Program-made: the position numbers and the translations under genes
Notes under the pieces: generated by a model
Seen by the model: the letters and a program-made list of their open reading frames with translations, nothing else
What the model was told of the DNA's origin: nothing
The model's database searches: none
Shown here: positions 58,902 to 64,000 of the stretch, piece by piece
Position numbering within the stretch: the stretch's first letter is position 1
How the letters are laid out: each line of letters opens with the position of its first letter
Source of the DNA: VAZQ01 sp035263865
GTDB taxonomy: Bacteria; Pseudomonadota; Alphaproteobacteria; Rhizobiales; Xanthobacteraceae
DNA length: 64,000 nucleotides
NCBI GenBank assembly: GCA_035263865.1
Contig: DATFQX010000422.1
Location: 1 to 64,000, forward strand
Direction of reading: 5' to 3'

Positions 58902-59801
58902 ATGTTCGAGGGGTTTGTCCGCACCGAGGTCAAGACCAGCGGCGCGCGCATCGCGACCATGCGTGGCGGCAAGGGACCGCCGCTGCTCTTGATGCATGGC
59001 AATCCATTCTCGCATCTTTCTTGGCACAAAATCGCGCCGCGCTTGGCAAGCGAATTCACCGTTGTCGCCACTGACCTGCGCGGCTATGGAGATTCGGAAA
59101 AGCCGCCTGGCGGGCCGGACCATAGCGGCTATTCGTTCCGCGCCATGGCGCAGGACCAGTTCGAGGTGATGGCCTCGTTCGGGTTCGAGCGCTTCTATGC
59201 CGCCGGCCATGATCGCGGCGCCCGCGTGCTCCACCGCATGTGCCTCGATCATCCGGAAAAGGTCGCGCGTGCCGCCATTCTCGACATCATTCCCCAGCAT
59301 CATCTGCTCAACAACGTGACGCGGGAGTGGGGCACTTTCTCGTGGCATTGGTTTTTCATGATCCAGCCGTACGATTTTCCCGAGCGGCTGATGGGTGCCG
59401 ATCCCGACTATTTCATCGAGAAGAAGCTCGCTAAGACCGATCAGGGCTTGAGCTTCTTCGATCCGGCCGCGCTCGCCGAATACAAGCGCTATTTCCGCGA
59501 CCATGCGACCATCCACGCCATGTGCGAAGACTATCGCGCCACACACGGCGTCGATCTCGACATGGACACCGCGGACTTTGCGGCCGGACGCAAGATCACC
59601 TGCCCGGTGCTGCTCCTATGGGGCGCAACGGGCGGCGTCGGCCGCAACCACAAGCCGATGGAGATCTGGCCTCGTTATGCATCGGATATCCGCGCCGGCA
59701 AAGCGCTCCCGTGCGGGCACTATCTCTCCGACGAAGCGCCGGAGGAAACCTACCGCGAGCTGCGTGCCTTCTTTGCGGCGGCGGATCCTGGAAAGGGGTG
59801 A
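58902..59801 (+). CDS. Fluoroacetate dehalogenase-like alpha/beta hydrolase
   Basis: 299 residues. The catalytic and halide-pocket residues of the Rhodopseudomonas fluoroacetate dehalogenase all have counterparts: nucleophile Asp104 with Arg105 and Arg108 (AGHDRGARVLH), Asp128 (ILDIIPQHH), His149 and Trp150 (WHWFFMIQP), Tyr211 (EDYRATHG) and His273 (PCGHYLSDEAPE). This enzyme replaces the halogen of fluoro- or chloroacetate by hydroxyl. Natural substrates may be other short halo-acids. The ATG at 58902 gives a family-length protein; the frame before it is unrelated. Confidence 0.9.
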   Translation: MFEGFVRTEVKTSGARIATMRGGKGPPLLLMHGNPFSHLSWHKIAPRLASEFTVVATDLRGYGDSEKPPGGPDHSGYSFRAMAQDQFEVMASFGFERFYAAGHDRGARVLHRMCLDHPEKVARAAILDIIPQHHLLNNVTREWGTFSWHWFFMIQPYDFPERLMGADPDYFIEKKLAKTDQGLSFFDPAALAEYKRYFRDHATIHAMCEDYRATHGVDLDMDTADFAAGRKITCPVLLLWGATGGVGRNHKPMEIWPRYASDIRAGKALPCGHYLSDEAPEETYRELRAFFAAADPGKG

Positions 59802-59897
59802 GCGAGGCAACAACTTCCACGGGCAGCGCGTCTCGGTGCCGCTGGACACCGCTCTGTACATTCAAGTTCTGATTGCCATCAAACCGCGAGGAAGGTC

Positions 59898-60290
59898 ATG
59901 GCAGTGACGTCAGCAACAACGGTCAATGTCCGTTATATGGTCGACGACGTGGACGCCGCGGTCGCGTGGTACACCAAACACCTCGGCTTCACGCTCCTCT
60001 CCAACGCCGCGCCGGCTTTCGCCGATGTCAAGCTGGGTTCGCTGCGGCTGCTGCTGAGTGGGCCCAGAAGTTCGGCCGGGCGACCGATGCCCGATGGCGA
60101 GCGGCCTGGTCCCGGCGGCTGGAATCGCATTCACCTCATTGTCGACGATATCGCGGCCGAGGTCGCGCGGTTGCGCGCCTGCGGTGTCAAGTTCCGCAAC
60201 GAGATTGTGAGCGGGCCAGGCGGATCGCAAGTCCTGCTGAAGGACCCCTCCGGCAATTTCGTCGAGCTGTTTCAGCCGGCCCGCCACTGA
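59898..60290 (+). CDS. VOC family protein
   Basis: 130 residues, single VOC module: VRYMVDDVDAAVAWYTKHLG at the start and GSQVLLKDPSGNFVELFQPA at the end, with a conserved HLIVDDIAAEVARL middle. The metal ligands would be near His86 and Glu125. No substrate can be inferred; it follows the dehalogenase gene at 96 bases and may be co-transcribed. Confidence 0.85.
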   Translation: MAVTSATTVNVRYMVDDVDAAVAWYTKHLGFTLLSNAAPAFADVKLGSLRLLLSGPRSSAGRPMPDGERPGPGGWNRIHLIVDDIAAEVARLRACGVKFRNEIVSGPGGSQVLLKDPSGNFVELFQPARH

Positions 60291-60439
60291 TTCCGTTAAT
60301 GCAGATCGGCCTTGGTTGGGCGTGATGGGTTGGAACAAAGTCTGTGTAAACGATGCGGGGCCCGGATCGGGATCGATCGAGCTGTCGCGAAGAGCTCCGG
60401 GGACGTCGGCGAGTCTTTGGTTCTGGAGCGCGGCTCGGA

Positions 60440-61492
60440 TTAACCGGTCGCGACGGGCGCAGGCGCGGCGAGGAAATTGCGTGTCGCGTACCAGAGTAGA
60501 TGCCGGTTCTTGCTCCACCCCGCGCTGTGTGCGGTGTGCGGCAGGACCACGAATTGGCGATCCCCGTTCGGAAGTTGCTGGAAGAAGTCGATAAGGTCCT
60601 CGGTGGTCGAGTTGCCGTCATGGACGCCGCGCACCATGAGCACCGGCGCGAGTACCTTCTTGGGATCGACCAGCGGCAGATTGGCGGCCATATCGAGATA
60701 AGTGCCGCTGGGAATCTCCTCGCCGAACTTGAGCTCCGCGGCGATGATCGCCTCGGGCACCGCCATGTCATAGCCCGAGCTGTATCCGTCGCGGGTGAAG
60801 ATCGAGCGAATCATGGCGGCATCGCGCTTGCGGCGATTATGGCTGCGGTAGAACTCGATCTGCTTCTCCCGCCTGCCGATCTCTGGCGCGCCAGTGCCTT
60901 TATAGGTGAAGGCGACCAGCACCAGCCGCTCGACCCGCTCCGACTCGGCTTGCGCAAAAGCGGCGGCGCGGATGGCGCCAGAGGAGGTGCCGTAGAAATG
61001 CATCTTGGTCTGCCCGGTTTCGCGTGCGACCACCGGTATCGCGGCTTTGAGATCCTCGACGCCGCTGGCGATATCGGAATTATTCCCCGAGCTGCCCGAG
61101 TGGCCATAGCCGTCGTGATCCATGGTCCACACGTCGTAGCCGTAGCGCGCGAATACGTTCATGAGCGAATACTCGCCCTTGCCCGGGACGCTGAGGTCGT
61201 ATGAGGAGCGTGCCGAGTTTGAGGAGCCGTGCACCAAGAACAGAATTGGAAGTGGCGTTTCGCCCGCCTTGGGGGCGCCAACGCGCTTGCGCCAGAGATT
61301 GAGCGCAACCTCGCCCTTCTTGGACCAATATTCCCCGCTCCAGATCGGCCCTTCGCTCGGCTCCCCGGCGCCGGTGGTCTGCGCCTGTGCCGCCAGGGCC
61401 GATGTGAGTCCCGCCCCGACACCGAGGCTTGCTCCTTTGAGAATGGCGCGCCGGGCAAGCGCCAGATCGGGCGGCAGCGGACTGTCGGTCAT
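60440..61492 (-). CDS. Tat-exported alpha/beta hydrolase
   Basis: 350 residues. The N-terminus has a twin-arginine signal (ARRAILKGASLGVGAGL, cut near AQAQ at about residue 38), so the enzyme is exported folded. The hydrolase body has LPILFLVHGSSNSARSSYD (oxyanion region), the nucleophile elbow HFYGTSSGAIRAA and a late LPHTAHSAGW with the likely histidine. GYDVWTMDHDGYGHSG matches the lid/strand region. Substrate unknown, probably an ester or amide in the periplasm. The ATG at 61492 follows GGAGGATGCC; the frame before it is not coding. Confidence 0.85.
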   Translation of the reverse strand: MTDSPLPPDLALARRAILKGASLGVGAGLTSALAAQAQTTGAGEPSEGPIWSGEYWSKKGEVALNLWRKRVGAPKAGETPLPILFLVHGSSNSARSSYDLSVPGKGEYSLMNVFARYGYDVWTMDHDGYGHSGSSGNNSDIASGVEDLKAAIPVVARETGQTKMHFYGTSSGAIRAAAFAQAESERVERLVLVAFTYKGTGAPEIGRREKQIEFYRSHNRRKRDAAMIRSIFTRDGYSSGYDMAVPEAIIAAELKFGEEIPSGTYLDMAANLPLVDPKKVLAPVLMVRGVHDGNSTTEDLIDFFQQLPNGDRQFVVLPHTAHSAGWSKNRHLLWYATRNFLAAPAPVATG

Positions 61493-61775
61493 GGCATCCT
61501 CCTGCGTCGCATAGGCGTCAGGCCCTTGGCGGTCTCGAGCCAACTGCAGACACGATCTTATCAGACCGCCGAGGCGGCCGGCAGATGGCCGAGCGGCGAC
61601 CAGGTGAGTTGAGGCGAACCTGTCGCAGCGCAAGCCCTCGCGCCCGTGCGCGCGTTTTGCTAGTCGTTTTCCACCATCGGCTCGAAACCAGGTGCCGATG
61701 CAACGCGGCATTGGAAATCGGACGTTGCAACGACGATATGGTGGGAGTCCCGGGAAACGCCTGACGGGTCGACCG

Positions 61776-62855
61776 ATGGAGGCAAGACCACAGGATCGTG
61801 AGCATCGCGTGCTCGATGCGCTGCATCGGGCGGCGGTGTTCTGCGATGAAAGGATCGGCTGGAATCGGATCGGCGTCGCGCTCAGCCTCACCATCATTAC
61901 GGTCGCGGCGGTGGTGCTCTATCGCATCTTGCGCACGATCGACGCCAGCGAGGTCGTCGAAGCCCTCGTGACCACCGATTTGCGCAGTATCACGCTCGCC
62001 GCCTTGTTCGTGGCCGGCGGATATTTCACCCTGACGTTCTATGATCTGTTCGCCCTGCGTACGATCGGGCAGACCGACGTGCCGTATTGGGCGGCCGCGC
62101 TCGCGGCCTTCACCAGCTATTCGGTCGGCCACAATGTCGGCGCGAGCGTGTTTACCGGCGGCGCGGTTCGCTACCGTGTCTATTCGGCCTGGGGACTGAC
62201 CGCCGTGGAGGTTGCGAAAATCTGCTTCGTCGCCGGCCTGACCTTCTGGCTGGGAAACGCCACCGTTCTCGGGCTCGGCATCGCCTATGCGCCGCTCGCC
62301 GCCACCGCCATCGATCAACTGCCGGCCTGGTTCAACCGTGGCGGAGCATTCGTGATCTTGATCGTGCTCGCGCTCTACGTCGGTTGGGTGTGGCGGCGCC
62401 CGCGCATCGTCGGCCGCGACACATGGTGCGTGAACTTGCCCGGCGGGCCGCTGACCCTGCTGCAGATCGGCATTGGTATCGTCGATCTCGGCTTTTGTGC
62501 GCTCGCGATGTACATGCTGGTGCCGGACGAGCCCAACATCGGCTTCGTTACGCTCGCCGTGATTTTCGTGTCTGCCACGCTGCTCGGCTTTGCGAGCCAT
62601 GCGCCGGGAGGGATCGGCGTGTTCGACGCGGCCATGTTGGTCGCGCTGTGGCAGTTCGACAAGGAAGACGTGCTCGCCGGACTACTCCTGTTCCGGCTGC
62701 TCTACTACATCATTCCGTTTGCGCTTTCGCTCCTCGTTCTCGGCGGACGTGAAATCGCGCTGGCGGTACGCGGCGTCTCTCCGCCGCCGCTCGAGCCGAT
62801 CCCTTCACTGGCGCCGACCGAGGTCACCACCTCGCCCGAGGCGAACCAGGAGTAA
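61776..62855 (+). CDS. LPG-synthase-type (UPF0104) transmembrane protein
   Basis: 359 residues, about eight helices, of the lysylphosphatidylglycerol synthase transmembrane family. The patterns YSVGHNVGASVFTGGAVRYR and FASHAPGGIGVFDAAMLVAL are those of the MprF flippase-like part. The cytoplasmic acyl-transferase domain of full MprF is absent, so it is a stand-alone transporter-like module, possibly moving lipids. The ATG at 61776 leaves a normal-length N-terminus; the in-frame ATG at 61692 lies in non-coding sequence. Confidence 0.87.
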   Translation: MEARPQDREHRVLDALHRAAVFCDERIGWNRIGVALSLTIITVAAVVLYRILRTIDASEVVEALVTTDLRSITLAALFVAGGYFTLTFYDLFALRTIGQTDVPYWAAALAAFTSYSVGHNVGASVFTGGAVRYRVYSAWGLTAVEVAKICFVAGLTFWLGNATVLGLGIAYAPLAATAIDQLPAWFNRGGAFVILIVLALYVGWVWRRPRIVGRDTWCVNLPGGPLTLLQIGIGIVDLGFCALAMYMLVPDEPNIGFVTLAVIFVSATLLGFASHAPGGIGVFDAAMLVALWQFDKEDVLAGLLLFRLLYYIIPFALSLLVLGGREIALAVRGVSPPPLEPIPSLAPTEVTTSPEANQE

Positions 62856-62976
62856 GAGCTGGGAAACCGAAGTCACGCGAAAGTCACATCAGCGGTAGGT
62901 GCGCTGAGGCCATATTGACAGCGTGCAGCACGGCCGCAGTAATGGTGCATGATTGCATTCGGCAATCCCGTTCACG

Positions 62977-63573
62977 ATGGTATCTGAAATGGCTGCTGGT
63001 AGTCTGCGCTCTCTCACGCGCAGCGCAGCGTTGAGCAGGTGGCCGATAATCGCAGCCCTCCTCGTCGGGCTGTGCACGGCCGCGACCCGCGGCACGGCCG
63101 ATGGCGGCAAGGCGGCGGGGGGCACCATGCTCAATGCGCTCGCCGAGTCCTCGCAATCGTCGTTCTCGCTGCCGAGCCTGGACGGCCCGCCACAAGAGCT
63201 CGCCCGGCTTCGCGGTCGGGTGGTCCTCATCCATTTCTTCGCCACCTGGTGCGAGCCTTGCCGGGAGGAAATGGCGAGCTTGAGAGAACTGCAGTCGAGG
63301 CTCGAGGCCCGTCCCTTTACCATTGTGCCGATCAGCGTGGCGGAGGCCGACGGAGCGGTACGGCGTTTCTTCGCAGGCGAATCCTTGCCGTTCGCAATCT
63401 TGCTCGATCGGGATCGCGCGGTTGCAAGGGCGTGGAATATTCACACGCTGCCTTCGACCGTCGTGCTTGACGGCGGGCTGAAACCGCGCTTCATCGCCGA
63501 AGGCGATGTCGACTGGGCGCGCCCGGATGTGACGAAAATTCTCACGGATCTGCTCATGGAGGCGCCCGGCTGA
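62977..63573 (+). CDS. TlpA-like thioredoxin, membrane-anchored
   Basis: 198 residues. One N-terminal helix (about 22-37, WPIIAALLVGLC) anchors or exports the protein. The thioredoxin domain (about 58-195) has the redox motif HFFATWCEPCREEMASLREL with Cys92 and Cys95, and the cis-proline region WNIHTLPSTVVLD. It likely reduces or maintains periplasmic cysteines, as for cytochrome maturation. The start is uncertain: ATGs at 62977 and 62989 are both weak; the frame also has a TTG at 62953. It is followed 42 bases later by a transglutaminase-like gene. Confidence 0.85.
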   Translation: MVSEMAAGSLRSLTRSAALSRWPIIAALLVGLCTAATRGTADGGKAAGGTMLNALAESSQSSFSLPSLDGPPQELARLRGRVVLIHFFATWCEPCREEMASLRELQSRLEARPFTIVPISVAEADGAVRRFFAGESLPFAILLDRDRAVARAWNIHTLPSTVVLDGGLKPRFIAEGDVDWARPDVTKILTDLLMEAPG

Positions 63574-63615
63574 ACGGTGCGGGTGTGCATCTTTAATAGA
63601 ACAGGGAGACTAGGC

Positions 63616-64000
63616 ATGTTGAGACGAGAATTCTTAAGGGGCGGCGCGGCACTGACGGCGGGTGTGGCATTGCCGCGTGGCGCATGGGCCGAGCTCCCGT
63701 TCACCCCCCGCCCGGATAGCTGGCGCAAGTTCGAGGTCACCACGCTCGTCGAGATCGTCAAGCCAACCCACAAGGCGCAAGCCTGGCTGCCGTTGCCGGC
63801 GGTCGCAGAGCCGGGCTGGACGCGGCCGCTGGGCAACGAATGGACAACCAACGCGAAGTCGGCGGTGCTCACCCGCGACTCCAAGTACGGGGCGCAGATG
63901 TTGCACGTCGAATGGGCCGACGGCGAGGGCGCGCCCGTCGCGGAAGTGGTGAGTCGCATTGTCACGCGCGATCGCTCGGTCGATCTCGCCAACCGCATCG
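63616..64000 (+). CDS. Transglutaminase-like protein with Tat signal (3' end outside window)
   Basis: The start LRREFLRGGAALTAGVAL carries a twin-arginine motif. The mature portion FEVTTLVEIVKPTHKAQAWL resembles the N-terminal part of transglutaminase-like proteins common in rhizobia. Only 128 codons are inside the window and the catalytic Cys-His-Asp part is not visible, so the assignment rests on the N-terminal pattern. AGGGAGAC lies nine bases before the ATG. Confidence 0.65.
   Translation, partial: MLRREFLRGGAALTAGVALPRGAWAELPFTPRPDSWRKFEVTTLVEIVKPTHKAQAWLPLPAVAEPGWTRPLGNEWTTNAKSAVLTRDSKYGAQMLHVEWADGEGAPVAEVVSRIVTRDRSVDLANRI

Overview
The window looks like chromosome from a high-GC alphaproteobacterium of the Rhizobiales, most like the Bradyrhizobiaceae. 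The evidence is the complete phyR/nepR-ecfG general stress locus with two EcfG-type promoters, the abundance of intergenic palindromic repeats, the many solute-binding proteins and aromatic-degradation genes, and several small secreted proteins of a type I associate with this group. No rRNA gene and no CRISPR array was seen. The only tRNA sequence is a 3' fragment of tRNA-Arg(ACG).

Layout. 1-6.3 kb: a partial branched-chain amino acid type binding protein, a CoA-transferase fused to a GNAT domain, a LysR regulator and an MFS transporter. 6.6-7.2 kb: the tRNA-Arg fragment lies beside a truncated M24 peptidase gene, which suggests an old integration boundary. 7.3-14.8 kb (minus strand): a four-module rhodanese, a cysteine-dioxygenase-like cupin, an aminothiazoline-carboxylate hydrolase homologue, then iorB and iorA. 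15.0-17.8 kb: a TRAP transporter (P, Q, M), followed by a decayed MHYT/PAS/histidine kinase/receiver chimera.

19.3-27.7 kb is a CoA-dependent aromatic pathway that best fits 2-aminobenzoate (anthranilate): RidA, aryl-CoA ligase, acyl-CoA dehydrogenase, enoyl-CoA hydratase, MarR and SDR on the minus strand. A two-domain monooxygenase/old-yellow-enzyme fusion is divergent from them, and an 11-bp inverted repeat lies in the shared promoter region. 27.9-40.1 kb is a run of eleven closely spaced plus-strand genes. It combines a NicX-like dioxygenase, a ribose-type ABC importer, a gentisate-dioxygenase-like bicupin, an orphan molybdenum hydroxylase large subunit, a YciI protein, a hydroxyacid dehydrogenase, an extradiol (VOC) dioxygenase, a membrane hydrolase and a methyltransferase. 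The substrate is unknown, and this is the best candidate for an undescribed pathway.

40.7-48.1 kb is a scarred accessory region. It holds a broken nitroreductase, fragments of a cupin, a ROK kinase, a YqaJ phage recombinase, an SGNH esterase and a rhizobial hypothetical gene, mixed with intact secreted proteins and an S41 peptidase. Two paralogous 61-62-residue secreted peptides with GKYPV repeats lie at 42.2 kb and 51.6 kb. 48.7-52 kb has an SSS-type transporter and a papain-like secreted protein. 52.3-57.6 kb is the general stress block: an HWE kinase, CsbD, a DUF883-like protein, PhyR, NepR and EcfG. 57.7-64 kb has an ornithine-cyclodeaminase-family enzyme, a fluoroacetate-dehalogenase homologue with all key residues, a VOC protein, a Tat-exported hydrolase, an LPG-synthase-type membrane protein, a TlpA-like thioredoxin and a partial transglutaminase-like protein.
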